A stretch of 64,000 bases of DNA from Formosa haliotis (GTDB taxonomy: Bacteria > Bacteroidota > Bacteroidia > Flavobacteriales > Flavobacteriaceae): assembly GCF_001685485.1 (NCBI RefSeq), contig NZ_BDEL01000001.1:682001-746000 (forward strand), read 5' to 3'. Positions 1 to 10,284 of this stretch are shown one piece after another. Both the position numbers and the translations under genes were made by a program. Every line of letters starts with the position of its first letter. Within the stretch, counting starts at the first letter, position 1. The notes beneath the pieces are model-generated. The model saw only the letters and a program-made list of their open reading frames with translations. It made no database searches and was not told the origin of the DNA.

Positions 1-58
1 ATGCATCTTCTAGATAAAACTGACCTTCCGTACCCGAATCTTTATGTTTTATTTCCAT
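1..58 (-). CDS. Partial GNAT-like N-acetyltransferase (N-terminus only)
   Basis: Only the first 19 codons lie in the window, running off the left edge on the minus strand from an ATG at 58-56. The peptide opens MEIKHKDSGTEGQFYLED, which resembles the start of small single-domain acetyltransferases of the GNAT type that begin with MEIKH and a glycine turn. It starts two bases after the stop of the FMN reductase on the same strand, so the two are probably co-transcribed. The family call rests on a short stretch and is tentative. Confidence 0.4.
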   Translation of the reverse strand, partial: MEIKHKDSGTEGQFYLEDA

Positions 59-60
59 AA

Positions 61-591
61 TTACAGCGCTTTTTCTAATGATTCCACTGCCTTTCTTAAT
101 TCCGAATTCAAGGTTTCATCTATAATTTTTCCGTCTTTAAAATGTGTTCCGAAAGATGGCAACGAAAATGTTTCAATGATATTTCCACCTTGAAAAGGAA
201 ATCGTTTTTCTGCAATTTCTAAAACTGAACGCCCTCCTCTAGCTCCAGGAGAAGTAGCCATAAGCAACATAGGTTTATTATGCCATAATTTGCTTTCTAT
301 TCTCGACATCCAATCAAATAAATTTTTAAATACCGTCGTATAAGCGCCATTATGCTCTGCCAAAGACAATATTATACCATCTGAAGATTTTATATGATTT
401 AAAAATGTTTGTGCATGTTCTGGAAACCCGTGTTCTTTTTCTAAATCTACTCCAAAAATAGGAAGCGGAAAATTGTTTAAATCTAAAACAGTGACCTTCG
501 CGTCTTGTATAAAACTTGCCGCATATTCTGCCAATTGTTTGTTTATCGACACTTTACTATTACTTCCTGCAAAAACTATTATTTCTTTCAT
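61..591 (-). CDS. NADPH-dependent FMN reductase family protein
   Basis: A 176-residue flavodoxin-like protein. It opens MKEIIVFAGSNSKVSINKQLA, the phosphate-binding loop typical of NADPH-dependent FMN reductases, and later has a GAYTTVFKN segment and an ATSPGARGG segment that match the flavin-contacting loops of the family. Such enzymes reduce free FMN or quinones in the cytoplasm. I chose the ATG at 591 over an in-frame ATG ten codons upstream because the strand beta-1 motif follows directly and the upstream residues have no family match. It is followed closely by an acetyltransferase start. It is unrelated to the polysaccharide genes. Confidence 0.8.
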   Translation of the reverse strand: MKEIIVFAGSNSKVSINKQLAEYAASFIQDAKVTVLDLNNFPLPIFGVDLEKEHGFPEHAQTFLNHIKSSDGIILSLAEHNGAYTTVFKNLFDWMSRIESKLWHNKPMLLMATSPGARGGRSVLEIAEKRFPFQGGNIIETFSLPSFGTHFKDGKIIDETLNSELRKAVESLEKAL

Positions 592-740
592 ATGTATATC
601 ATTTAACTGTTGTATATACAAATGTAGTGAAATTTTATTTAGTTTCCAAGGAATATATTTCCATGTAATAAACTATCATAATCATAAATTTGGCTTTACT
701 TTTTTGAAACTTTCGTACTTTAGCGTTAAAATCTTTTTAC

Positions 741-2369
741 ATGGATATCAACTTCAATAAAAACGAAGATCATAATAAATTATTAGTATCAGACTTAAGA
801 AGTCGTTTTGCCAAAGTCAGTCTTGGTGGCGGACCAAAGCGGATAGAGAAACTTCATAGTAAAGGAAAGCTAACGGCTAGAGAACGTATAGATTATTTGT
901 TAGATCCAAAATCTAAAAGTATAGAAATTGGAGCCTTCGCTGGAGAAGATATGTACCCTGAACATGGCGGTTGCCCTTCTGGAGGCGTCGTAGTAAAAAT
1001 AGGTTATATAAAAGGAAAGCAATGTATTGTTGTTGCCAATGATGCCACGGTTAAGGCTGGTGCTTGGTTTCCAATAACTGGAAAGAAAAACTTACGAGCC
1101 CAAGAAATTTCTATAGAAAACCGTTTGCCTATTATTTATTTAGTGGATAGTGCAGGTGTGTATTTACCCCTTCAAGATGAAATATTCCCAGACAAAGAAC
1201 ATTTCGGGCGTATATTTAGAAATAATGCGATTATGAGCAGTATGGGAATTACCCAAATCTCTGCTGTTATGGGAAGTTGTGTAGCAGGTGGTGCCTATTT
1301 GCCAATTATGAGCGACGAAGCTTTAATTGTAGATAAAACAGCGAGTATTTTCTTGGCTGGGAGTTATTTGGTTAAAGCTGCTATTGGAGAATCTATAGAT
1401 AATGAAACTTTAGGTGGAGCTACAACCCATTGCGAGATTAGTGGGGTTACAGACTATAAAGCTAAGGATGATAAAGATGCCTTAGATAAAATAAAATTTA
1501 TTATCGATAAAATTGGGGATTACGATAAAGCCGGTTTTAATCGTGTAGTATCCTTAAAACCAAAAGCTGAACAGAAAGATATATACGGCATTCTTCCTAA
1601 AAGTAGAGCCGATCAATACGATATGAAAGACATCATTAAACGATTAGTCGATAACTCTGAATTCGAAGAATATAAAGAAGGTTACGGCAAAACAATTATT
1701 ACTGCCTACGCTAGAATTGACGGTTGGGCCGTTGGTATTGTTGCGAATCAACGTCAGTTAGTAAAAACAAAAAAAGGAGAAATGCAGTTTGGAGGTGTTA
1801 TTTATAACGATAGCGCCGACAAAGCCACGCGGTTTATAGCAAATTGTAATCAGAAAAAAATTCCTTTAGTGTTCTTACAAGATGTTACCGGTTTTATGGT
1901 AGGATCTAAATCTGAGCACGGCGGAATTATAAAAGATGGTGCTAAAATGGTTAATGCAGTAAGTAACTCGGTGGTACCAAAATTTACCATAATTATTGGA
2001 AATAGTTACGGTGCTGGAAATTATGCCATGTGTGGTAAGGCTTACGACCCGAGGTTAATTGTAGCTTGGCCAAGTGCCGAACTGGCTGTAATGAGCGGAA
2101 ATTCTGCCGCCAAAGTCTTATTACAAATAGAAACAGCCTCTTTAAAAGCGAAAGGCGAAATTATAACTCCGGAAAAAGAAGAAGAACTATTTAATAAAAT
2201 AAAATCACGTTACGACAAGCAAGTTTCCCCATACTATGCTGCCTCTAGACTATGGACCGATGGTATTATCGATCCGCTAGATACAAGAACATGGATTTCT
2301 ATGGGAATTGAAGCCGCCAACCACGCTCCTATCGAAAAGAAATTTAATTTAGGAGTAATACAAGTGTAG
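741..2369 (+). CDS. Acyl-CoA carboxylase carboxyltransferase (beta) subunit
   Basis: A 542-residue carboxyltransferase of the propionyl-/methylcrotonyl-CoA carboxylase type, which moves the carboxyl group from biotin to an acyl-CoA. The two crotonase-like halves are complete: the N-half has the glycine-rich MGSCVAGGAY loop near residue 175 and the C-half has GNSYGAGNYAM near residue 420. The GGATTHCEISGVTDY segment fits the methylcrotonyl-CoA carboxylase branch (leucine breakdown) best, but propionyl-CoA cannot be excluded. No biotin-carrier subunit is adjacent. The length matches the family (about 510-550). The following 230 bases carry no gene. Confidence 0.85.
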   Translation: MDINFNKNEDHNKLLVSDLRSRFAKVSLGGGPKRIEKLHSKGKLTARERIDYLLDPKSKSIEIGAFAGEDMYPEHGGCPSGGVVVKIGYIKGKQCIVVANDATVKAGAWFPITGKKNLRAQEISIENRLPIIYLVDSAGVYLPLQDEIFPDKEHFGRIFRNNAIMSSMGITQISAVMGSCVAGGAYLPIMSDEALIVDKTASIFLAGSYLVKAAIGESIDNETLGGATTHCEISGVTDYKAKDDKDALDKIKFIIDKIGDYDKAGFNRVVSLKPKAEQKDIYGILPKSRADQYDMKDIIKRLVDNSEFEEYKEGYGKTIITAYARIDGWAVGIVANQRQLVKTKKGEMQFGGVIYNDSADKATRFIANCNQKKIPLVFLQDVTGFMVGSKSEHGGIIKDGAKMVNAVSNSVVPKFTIIIGNSYGAGNYAMCGKAYDPRLIVAWPSAELAVMSGNSAAKVLLQIETASLKAKGEIITPEKEEELFNKIKSRYDKQVSPYYAASRLWTDGIIDPLDTRTWISMGIEAANHAPIEKKFNLGVIQV

Positions 2370-2600
2370 TGCTTCGTTAGAATAGTTTGAAAACAGAATA
2401 CCGTAAACAGCCATTTTAATATACCCTACTAAATATGTTTATGCAGTATTGATTGATATCGACACGCTAAAATTGAGCACTTCAAAACGACCTTAGCTTA
2501 AAATTTCTCAACATTTCAAGCAAAAGAGCCAACTGACTTCTATTAATTGTACTTCATAGTTTTGGTGTTTACTCACATCAAAATCATAAAATTAGGCCTG

Positions 2601-2619
2601 TGTTTAGTTCTTGTCTAGT
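2601..2619 (+). promoter_or_regulatory. PUL regulon motif, copy 1 (upstream of GH16 agarase)
   Basis: The 19-mer TGTTTAGTTCTTGTCTAGT lies 65 bases before the start of the first GH16 gene. An identical 19-mer in the same orientation relative to its gene lies 63 bases before the third GH16 gene (45789-45807). Related copies precede SusC, the GH2 operon and the FG-GAP gene. This is most likely an operator or activator site. The bound protein is unknown; the TPR-LuxR regulator and the AraC regulator of this locus are candidates. Confidence 0.7.
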
Positions 2620-2684
2620 CTAGTTTTTATTCTATCCCATACGAAGTGTGTAATATTATAGTTCAAACAAATCTTAACTATACT

Positions 2685-4067
2685 ATGACACACAATTTCG
2701 TTTTAACAACTATTTTTTTGTTTTCCTTTTTTAGTTTACAGGCACAGGATTGGAAAGACATTCCCATTCCTGCAGATCCAGGAGAAGATAAAATTTGGGA
2801 ACTACAGGAAAATGTTTCAGACGATTTTAACTACACGTTTGATGCTAGCTCAGGAAAAACAGATTTTGGAAACAATAAGTGGTATAACTTTTACCACAAT
2901 GCTTGGGATGGTCCTGGGACGACCTATTGGAAATACAATCACGTTTGGGTAGATGGATCAGATTTGCTCATAACGTCTTCGCGATGGAGTCAAACAAATG
3001 AAGACTTGCCTAAAACCAATGCGCCAAACAAAATGGGTAAACCTAATGACGGTATAAACGCAGGCTGCATAACCTCTAACAACAAAGTAGTTTATCCCGT
3101 TTTTGTTGAAGCTAGCGTAAGCGTTGCCAACATTGCACTTGCTTCCGATGTTTGGCTATTGAGTCCAGACGACACTCAAGAAATTGATATTATAGAATGC
3201 TATGGTGGCGCCGATAGCAATAACGCTTTTTTTGCAAAAGATATTCATTTAAGTCATCATTCATTTATACGTAACCCATTTCAAGATTACCAACCTAGAG
3301 GCAAAAACACTTGGTACACACGAAGTGATATCACAACCTCTTGGGGTGATTATTGTTGGAATAATGGCGAAAGAAAATATGTGAATATTGGGGTAAACTG
3401 GATAAGTCCATTTCATTTTGAATATTATATTGATGGCGAATTAGTTCGCGTACTTTACGACAAAGCTTCAGCGACAAAAAGGGAGACACTTGGTATTACA
3501 CCTACCCTAGTATGACCAACGGAAAGCTGGATTTTGATTCTAATGGTTACCAACCGAAAATCCATTTGCGACATCATCAAGCTATGCATTTAGCACGTTA
3601 CAAAATGCTAGCAACACCTCATCAGTAAGTATAATCGATCCTTATAATTATCAAAACGGTCAAGGATTTAGTAAAGAATTAGACATTATTATAAATGTAG
3701 AATCACAAAACTGGCATGTAGACGCAGGCAGAACACCAAGCGATGCTCTACTAGACGACCCCAGCAAAAACACCATGAAGGTGGATTGGATTCGGGTTTA
3801 CAAGCCTACTAATAAGTTAAGTACAGAAATACCAACGTCATCCAAGGCTATTCATATCTATCCTGTTCCGGCAAATCAAACGCTACATATTAAAAGCGAA
3901 CAAAAATAGATGACATAAAAATATATAATGCTTTAGGAGTTATGGTGTATCAACAAACTACATCGACAGAATCAATCCCTCTTGATCAATTACATACTGG
4001 GGTTTATTTTATAAGCATAAACGCAAACAACAAAACAACAACTAAGCGCTTTGTTGTACAGCATTGA
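2685..4067 (+). pseudogene. GH16 beta-agarase with T9SS sorting domain, three frameshifts
   Basis: Read through three frame changes this is one 461-residue secreted beta-agarase (GH16, agarase AgaA/AgaB-like). It has a signal peptide ending LQAQ, the KDIPIPADPG start typical of agarases, the catalytic E-I-D-I-I-E motif near residue 165, the HLSHHSFIRNPFQDYQP segment, a VDWIRVYKP strand ending the catalytic domain, and a C-terminal type IX secretion sorting domain (IHIYPVPANQ to RFVVQH). The frame is lost at A-runs 3476-3480, 3557-3560 and 3902-3906; one extra A in each restores a continuous protein. The start at 2685 is preferred over an upstream GTG because the signal peptide begins there. 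Either a decayed gene or, more likely, sequence errors. Confidence 0.85.
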
Positions 4068-4147
4068 ATATCGCAAAAACAACCTCTAACAAACTACAAT
4101 ATTTAACCACTCAATAGTAAATCTAGGATACTAAATTTTAATTATTC

Positions 4148-6683
4148 ATGAAAACCGATAAACTAACTTTTCACCTATTTATGTTGTGTTTTATTTTATG
4201 CACAACAAAAATATTTGCTCAACCCAACACCACACTTGCGCTTGAAGACTCAAACCAACAGGTTATTGATTTAAGCGGCATGCGATGGCGATTTAAAATG
4301 ATGGCACCAGGAGAAGGCGTAAAAAAGGCCTGCACAAATTACCAGCAGAAGACATTGAAACTCTAGTCTGGAATAACGCTAAAGTCCCTGGCGATGTGTA
4401 CACCGATCTTTGGAAAGCAGGCATTATTGAAGATCCTCATTTTGGAAGAAACAGCGTAAAAGCCCAATGGGTACAACAGTACGAATGGTGGTACGCTTTA
4501 CAATTTAGCGTTACCGAAGATGTAGAAAACCAATTAGTAGACCTTGTTTTTGAAGGAGTAGATTATGCCTGCGAGGTGTGGCTAAACGGTCATTATTTAG
4601 GAAAACATGAAGGGGTATTTTCTAAATTTTCTTTTGATGTTGCCGATTTTCTTCGTATCCATAAATACGATTTCCTTAAAGGCCGAAACATGCTCGTGGT
4701 TAAATTAGACACACCGCCGCAAGTAAACGCTTTTGTTGCCGGAAAAAAACACCTTGGTTTGGCGATTATTGGAGAGACATCACCCCTATTGGTATTATAC
4801 GCCCTGTTAAATTAGTACGTACAGGAAAAATCCGTTTTAAAGATGTGTATGCTAACAATACCATTAATAAAGATGGATCGGCCGATGTAAATCTTGAAAT
4901 TACCGTAGAAAACACCAATAAAGTTGCTAAAGAATTTTCATTTGAAGCAGCCCTTAACGGGAAAAACTTTAAAATGAAAGAACAAAAAGTAAACTTTAAG
5001 AAAACCATTCAACCGGGAACTCATAAAGTCATTCAGAAAATACATTTAAAAGAAGCAAAACTATGGTGGCCTTGGGATTTAGGCGACCAAAACCTATACA
5101 CTGCAAAAATTGCGGTTAAAGATGGTAAATTAAACCAAGATATTAACGAAACCACTTTTGGTATTCGTGAAGTCACTTCTAAATGGAATCCTGGTTTTGT
5201 TAAAGATGTCGATGTTACCTTCCCGAGATCAACATATATAAACGGTAAGTTTCACTTCATCCGTTCGGCATGTTGGGGTGGTCCACCAAATATTTTTGTA
5301 GGGCGTACCGAAACAAGCGATTATAAAGAGTTAATTCGTTTGGCTAAAGAAATGAATATGAACAATATTCGAATCTTCGGATGGCATCCACCAGAAGTTC
5401 CAGAATTTTACCAATACTGTGATGAAATGGGTATGACCGTTTGGCAAGACATGATTCCTTTAGGAACTGGAAATATTCCTTCAGACGAAAAGAACCTAGC
5501 AGAAATCTTTAACGAAGGTGTTAAAGTGGTTGTAGAACGCAGAAATCATCCGTCGTTAATTATGATGGAAGGTGGTGAAGAAATGATGTTCCGTACCCGT
5601 GACCCTAAATTTGGTCGTGAATTCTTAGAGCGTTTAGGCGATTCACTTCAAGCTTATGTCGATTTACCATATGTGCCAGATTCTCCTATGACCGATCATG
5701 TTGGGCAACAAGCAGGTTTCAAACCTAAAGAAGCCGTTCATGCCTTACGTTACTTTTACGATATGGGTAAATGGTTGCACGAAGATTGGTACCAAACCAA
5801 AGCAGACGGCTACCCTATTGTTCCAGAATTTGCAATTACCTCGGTGCCTTCCGTAGAAAGTTTAAAGAAATTTATTCCTGAAGAAGAATTATGGACTCCT
5901 GGTTTAAGTTGGGGACACCATTGGGCAGATTTAACCCGTTTACGCATGCAAAACTGGGATGTTTTTGGTAGTGAAATGAAAGGTTCTTTAGAAGAATTTG
6001 TAAATGCTACTCAAGATGCACAAGGGATTATTTTCCAAAACGGCATTGAGCATTTCCGTCGTGATAAACCAAGTTTAAGTGGTATTGCCCTTTGTCATTA
6101 TATTACTTACGGACCAGACATGAAATGGGCTATTGTCGATAATTACAGAAAACCTAAAAACTCATACTACTTTGTTCAAAAAGCGTATCAGCCGCTTTTA
6201 GTGAATTTTGAATTTAAAAAACGCCGTTGGGATACTAAAGAGCCTTTTGTTGGAAATATTTGGGTGATTAATGATTACTATAAATCATACAAAGATTGTA
6301 CGGTGAAGTTTGAAATGAAAGACGACTCTGGAAAAGTGATTGCTAACAAAACCTTCTCCATTGACAAGATTGAAGAAAACAGTGCGAAATCATTCTTCCC
6401 GATTAATGAAAAGGTATTAAAATCGGTGAAATCTAAGTTTTTTGTGAACCTAGAATTAACAGATAAAAGCGGAAAAGTCATCTCTAAAAACGATTATTTC
6501 TTCCTAATTGGCGATCAAAAAGAGGCCACAAAACATTTTAACGCTTGGAAAGATGAACGTTTGAAAAATGAAAACGAAAATGGCGGATATGGTTCATACT
6601 ACCACTTCTTCAAAGATTTTACAGGAGAAGACGGACAACGTTACGAGAGTGAAACACAAATTCCAAGAGCATCAGGATTTTAA
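4148..6683 (+). pseudogene. GH2 family glycosidase (beta-mannosidase-like), two frameshifts
   Basis: Joined across two frame changes this encodes an 845-residue secreted GH2 enzyme. A signal peptide (MKTDKLTFHLF to IFAQ) leads into a sugar-binding jelly-roll domain (FEGVDYACEVWLNGHYLG), an Ig-like domain and a TIM barrel with SACWGGPPNIF, RIFGWHPPEVPEFYQYCDE and a VPEFAITS segment holding the presumed nucleophile. The frame is lost at A-runs 4321-4326 and 4743-4749, and one extra A in each repairs it. The usual Asn-Glu of the acid/base position reads EGGEEM here, so substrate or mechanism may differ from classical beta-mannosidases. It follows the agarase by 80 bases and probably shares its transcript. 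Confidence 0.8.
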
Positions 6684-6711
6684 ACAACAACTAACTATTA
6701 TTACTAATTGC

Positions 6712-6790
6712 AGAGACTGTCTAAAAACAGCACCCAAATCGAAACAACTACTTATTAACTACCAATAAATTGGGTTTTTAGATGGTCTCT
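6712..6790. repeat. Inverted repeat pair, terminator or MITE-like relic
   Basis: Arms AGAGACTGTCTAAAAAC (6712-6728) and GTTTTTAGATGGTCTCT (6774-6790) are inverted copies with only a two-base mismatch, separated by 45 bases that also contain a CCCAAAT / AATTGGG pair. A T-run follows the right arm, so it could end transcription of the GH2 gene. The arm sequence also resembles the ends of some insertion sequences, so a non-coding miniature element is possible. I did not see a second copy in the window. Confidence 0.55.
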
Positions 6791-6810
6791 TTTTTACTAG
6801 ACTACGAATT

Positions 6811-7968
6811 ATGTCAGAAAAACATATAAAATTAAAAGGAATAACCTGGGACCACAGTCGTGGTTTCACATCGGCCGTTGCTACAGCACAACGTTTCCAT
6901 GAGTTAAATCCGAATATAGAAATCACCTGGGAAAAACGTTCGTTACAAGCTTTTGCAGACGAACCGATTGATGCCCTAGCAAAACGTTATGATTTACTAA
7001 TTATAGATCATCCATGGGCAGGTTTTGCAGCCCGAACAGGGGTTATCATTCCGTTAAATGAACATTTACCGAAATCATTTTTAGACGATCAGGCTGCGAA
7101 TTCGGTTGGGAAATCACACGAAAGTTATTGTTTTGATGGCTACCAAAGTGCTTTAGCCATCGATGCAGCAACGCCCGTGGCAGCAAGCAGACCAGATTTA
7201 TTAAACAAACTCGGAAAAACGCTACCAAAAACTTGGGCCGATTTAATCGCCTTAGCAAAGGACGGTTTGGTTGCTATTCCTGGGATTCCGCAGGATACGC
7301 TAATGAGTTTTTATATGATTTGTTGCACGCTTGGAGAAGATGTAGCCCTAACAAAAGACTATTTTGTTTCGGAAGACATCGGGCTAAAAGCCTTAGATAT
7401 TTTAAGAGATTTAGGTCAGTATCTGGATGCTTCTTGCTACGACATGAACCCCATTAAGGTTTACGAAGCCATGACACGCAGCGATAAATTTGCCTACTCC
7501 CCTTTTGCTTACGGCTACACCAACTACTCAAAACGCGGTTATGCCAATCATATTTTAAAATTCCATGATACCGTTACTCTAGAAGGTCAGCATTTAATTA
7601 CCACTTTAGGTGGAACAGGTTTAGCTATTTCATCAAATTCAAAACATAAAGAAACCGCTTTGGCTTACGCCGAATATGTAGCGTCGCCTAAAACCCAAAA
7701 AACCGTGTTCTTTGATTATGGCGGGCAACCAGGACACCGAGAAGCTTGGTTAGATACCACGAATAATTTCAATGCTTTAGATTATTTTAAAGACACGCTA
7801 CCCACTTTAGATAGAGCTTTTTTAAGACCACGTTACCACGGACACATGTATTTTCAGGATAACGCAGGGGCTCCAATTCGTGAGTTTATGAAAAACGGCG
7901 GCCATGCCAAAATCCTTTTAGACAGCTTGAATAATTTGTATCTTGAATCTTTAAAGAAAACAACCTAA
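6811..7968 (+). CDS. Solute-binding-protein-like protein without signal peptide
   Basis: A 385-residue protein with the fold signature of family 1 extracellular sugar-binding proteins: WDHSRGFTSAVATAQRFHELNPNIEITWE at the start, YDLLIIDHPWAG, LPKTWADLIALAK, and a late TLGGTGLAISSNSKHKETALAYAEYVASPKTQ helix. Typical members are exported and feed an ABC importer. This one starts MSEKHIKLKG with no signal peptide or lipobox, and no permease or ATPase gene is near. It is the first of five tightly spaced genes (10-base gap to the next) whose other members are all acyl-CoA or aldehyde enzymes. Its role is unknown; a cytoplasmic substrate-binding or sensor function is only a guess. Confidence 0.7.
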   Translation: MSEKHIKLKGITWDHSRGFTSAVATAQRFHELNPNIEITWEKRSLQAFADEPIDALAKRYDLLIIDHPWAGFAARTGVIIPLNEHLPKSFLDDQAANSVGKSHESYCFDGYQSALAIDAATPVAASRPDLLNKLGKTLPKTWADLIALAKDGLVAIPGIPQDTLMSFYMICCTLGEDVALTKDYFVSEDIGLKALDILRDLGQYLDASCYDMNPIKVYEAMTRSDKFAYSPFAYGYTNYSKRGYANHILKFHDTVTLEGQHLITTLGGTGLAISSNSKHKETALAYAEYVASPKTQKTVFFDYGGQPGHREAWLDTTNNFNALDYFKDTLPTLDRAFLRPRYHGHMYFQDNAGAPIREFMKNGGHAKILLDSLNNLYLESLKKTT

Positions 7969-7978
7969 TCATTTATAA

Positions 7979-9124
7979 ATGTTACCATTAGAAGGCATTA
8001 CCGTATTAGAGTTTGCGCAATTCATGGCAGGGCCATCGGCTGGATTAAAAATGGCCGATTTAGGTGCTCGTGTGATTAAAATTGAACGCCCAGGTTCTGG
8101 TGAAGCGGGCCGACAAATTGCGCTTAAAAATATTTTTATTGATGAAAGCTCTATGGTGTTTCATACGGCCAATCGAAATAAACAATCGTATGCAGCCAAT
8201 TTAAAAGACCCAGACGATTTAGAAAAGGTTAAAAAACTCATTGCGCAGGCCGATGTAATGACCCATAATTTCCGACCAGGCGTTATGGAAAAAATTGGTT
8301 TAGATTATGAAACTGTAGCTGCCATAAATCCTAAAATGGTGTACGGTGTGGTTTCTGGATATGGTCCCGTTGGGCCTTGGGCTACCAAACCTGGCCAAGA
8401 TTTACTTATTCAGTCCTTGTCGGGATTTGTTAATTTATCAGGAAACGAAGCCGATGAACCCACAGCTACCGGGCTAGCCACTTCTGATATTTTTACAGGG
8501 GTACATTTAGTTCAAGGTATTTTGGCTGCACTTATTGCTAGAAACCGCACTGGTAAGGGATCAAAAGTTGAAGTCAGTTTATTGGAGTCGACTTTAGACA
8601 TCCAATTTGAATTGTTAACTACTTTCCTGAATGATGGCGAAACGCTACCAAAAAGAGCAAAAAAAGGTAATGCCCATGTGTATTTAGAGGCGCCTTATGG
8701 CATTTATCAAACCAAAGATGGCTACATAAGTATTGCGTTAACACCTTTAGATGCTTTGGCAAAAGCGATGGATTTGCAACTTCCTGATGCTTTTCAAAAT
8801 CCGAAAATATGGTATGAAAAACGTGATGACATCATGGCCTTTTTACAAGAACATCTCATTAAAGAAACCTCAGCACATTGGTTATCTATTTTTGAAGCTT
8901 TAGACTTTAGAGTTTCAGAAGTATTTGATTATAAAACATTATTAAATCATGAAGGCTACAAAATCCTTCAAATGGATCAAGAGGTTGAAACTTCCGATGG
9001 TATTTCAATGAAAACCACACGCTGCCCCATCCGAATAGACGGCAACCGCATTTTCAATAAAAAATCGGCACCAAAAGTGGGTGAAGATAATGCCTTAATA
9101 GATAAAGAATTTAATCTAAGTTAA
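7979..9124 (+). CDS. CaiB/BaiF family (class III) CoA-transferase, first copy
   Basis: A 381-residue class III CoA-transferase, which moves CoA between carboxylic acids in the cytoplasm. It opens LPLEGITVLEFAQFMAGPSAG with ADLGARVIKIERPGSGE, the family's standard N-terminus, and has KPGQDLLIQSLSG, where the aspartate is the residue expected to form the acyl-aspartyl intermediate. It is followed after two bases by a paralogue of the same length, so the two may form a hetero-oligomer or act on different acids. The acid substrate cannot be read from the sequence. Confidence 0.85.
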   Translation: MLPLEGITVLEFAQFMAGPSAGLKMADLGARVIKIERPGSGEAGRQIALKNIFIDESSMVFHTANRNKQSYAANLKDPDDLEKVKKLIAQADVMTHNFRPGVMEKIGLDYETVAAINPKMVYGVVSGYGPVGPWATKPGQDLLIQSLSGFVNLSGNEADEPTATGLATSDIFTGVHLVQGILAALIARNRTGKGSKVEVSLLESTLDIQFELLTTFLNDGETLPKRAKKGNAHVYLEAPYGIYQTKDGYISIALTPLDALAKAMDLQLPDAFQNPKIWYEKRDDIMAFLQEHLIKETSAHWLSIFEALDFRVSEVFDYKTLLNHEGYKILQMDQEVETSDGISMKTTRCPIRIDGNRIFNKKSAPKVGEDNALIDKEFNLS

Positions 9125-9126
9125 TC

Positions 9127-10272
9127 ATGAAAAAACCATTAGAAGGCATTTTAGTTGTAGACTTTAGTCAGTATTTATCTGGCCCTTCAGCGAGTTTAAG
9201 ATTGGCTGATTTAGGTGCTAGAGTCATTAAAATTGAAAAACCCGAAACGGGAGATTTAGGTCGTGGTTTGTATTTTTCAAATGTGGTGATGAACGGCGCT
9301 TCATCCATGTTTCATGCCATCAACAGAAATAAACAAAGTTATGCGGCTAATATGAAAGCAGAAGACGAACGTGAAAAAGTCTATCAATTAATCCGCAAGG
9401 CCGATGTTTTAATTCATAATTTCAGACCAGGCGTTGTAGATAAACTAGGCATTGACTTTGAAACCATAAAATCTATAAATCCTAAAATCGTTTATGCTGA
9501 ATTATCAGGTTATGGCAAAGAAGGCGTTTGGAAAGACAAACCAGGATTGGACTTATTATTGCAATCCCTTTCAGGTTTAACACAACTAAACGGAAACGAT
9601 GGCGCAGGCCCTATCCCTATTGGATTGGCCGTAGTTGATATTTTATCTGGCGCCCATTTAGCACAAGGTATTTTAGCTTGTTTGTACAGAAAAGAAACCA
9701 CGGGTGAAGGCGGTCGCGTGGAAGTAAGCATGCTGGAATCGGCCTTAGAATACCAGTTTGAATCCATTACCTGTTACTTTAGAGACGGCGGGCAACCAAC
9801 CATCCGACCAAAAAGCAATTCGGCACATGCCTATTTAGGCGCACCTTACGGAGTTTACGCGACTAAAAATGGCGCTATTGCTTTGGCCATGGGATCTATT
9901 CCTTTTATTGGCGGTTTAATAGGCTGTGAAGCTTTATCAAAATATGAAACGCCCGAAAGTTGGTTTAATCAAAGGGATGAAATTAAAGACATCCTTGCCA
10001 AACACCTAGCTACAAAAGACACGAAAGCGTGGTTAGCAGTTTTAGAACCGGCCGATATTTGGTGTGCGGAAATCATGAATTGGAAAACACTCATGGATCA
10101 AGACGCCTTTAAAATTTTAGAGATGATCCAGGATGTTAACATGGCCGACGGCTACAGTTATAAAACGACACGTTGCCCGATTCAAATTAATGGTACCTGG
10201 TTAACCTCAGAAATTGGCAGCCCCGTTTTAGGCGAACACAATGAGAAAATCAATAATGAACTAGCATCGTAA
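9127..10272 (+). CDS. CaiB/BaiF family (class III) CoA-transferase, second copy
   Basis: Same length (381 residues) and layout as the gene before it: KPLEGILVVDFSQYLSGPSAS, ADLGARVIKIEKPETGD, and KPGLDLLLQSLSG with the expected catalytic aspartate. The pair clearly arose by duplication but has diverged throughout, including the C-terminal region that lines the active site. Both share a TTRCPI segment near the C-terminus. The two-base gap shows co-transcription and suggests a fixed stoichiometry. The substrate is unknown. Confidence 0.85.
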   Translation: MKKPLEGILVVDFSQYLSGPSASLRLADLGARVIKIEKPETGDLGRGLYFSNVVMNGASSMFHAINRNKQSYAANMKAEDEREKVYQLIRKADVLIHNFRPGVVDKLGIDFETIKSINPKIVYAELSGYGKEGVWKDKPGLDLLLQSLSGLTQLNGNDGAGPIPIGLAVVDILSGAHLAQGILACLYRKETTGEGGRVEVSMLESALEYQFESITCYFRDGGQPTIRPKSNSAHAYLGAPYGVYATKNGAIALAMGSIPFIGGLIGCEALSKYETPESWFNQRDEIKDILAKHLATKDTKAWLAVLEPADIWCAEIMNWKTLMDQDAFKILEMIQDVNMADGYSYKTTRCPIQINGTWLTSEIGSPVLGEHNEKINNELAS

Positions 10273-10284
10273 TAACTGAATTTT

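Noticed and set aside
3476..4749. Programmed slippage as the reason for the split GH16 and GH2 genes
   Set aside because: Several of the runs have only four or five A residues, too short for efficient slippage, and one gene would need three events in a row. Sequence error or decay is simpler.
6796..6803. A short ACTAGACT match just before the 6811 operon
   Set aside because: Only 7-8 bases match the regulon motif, the orientation is opposite to that seen for other genes, and it lies too close to the start codon. Chance similarity is likely.
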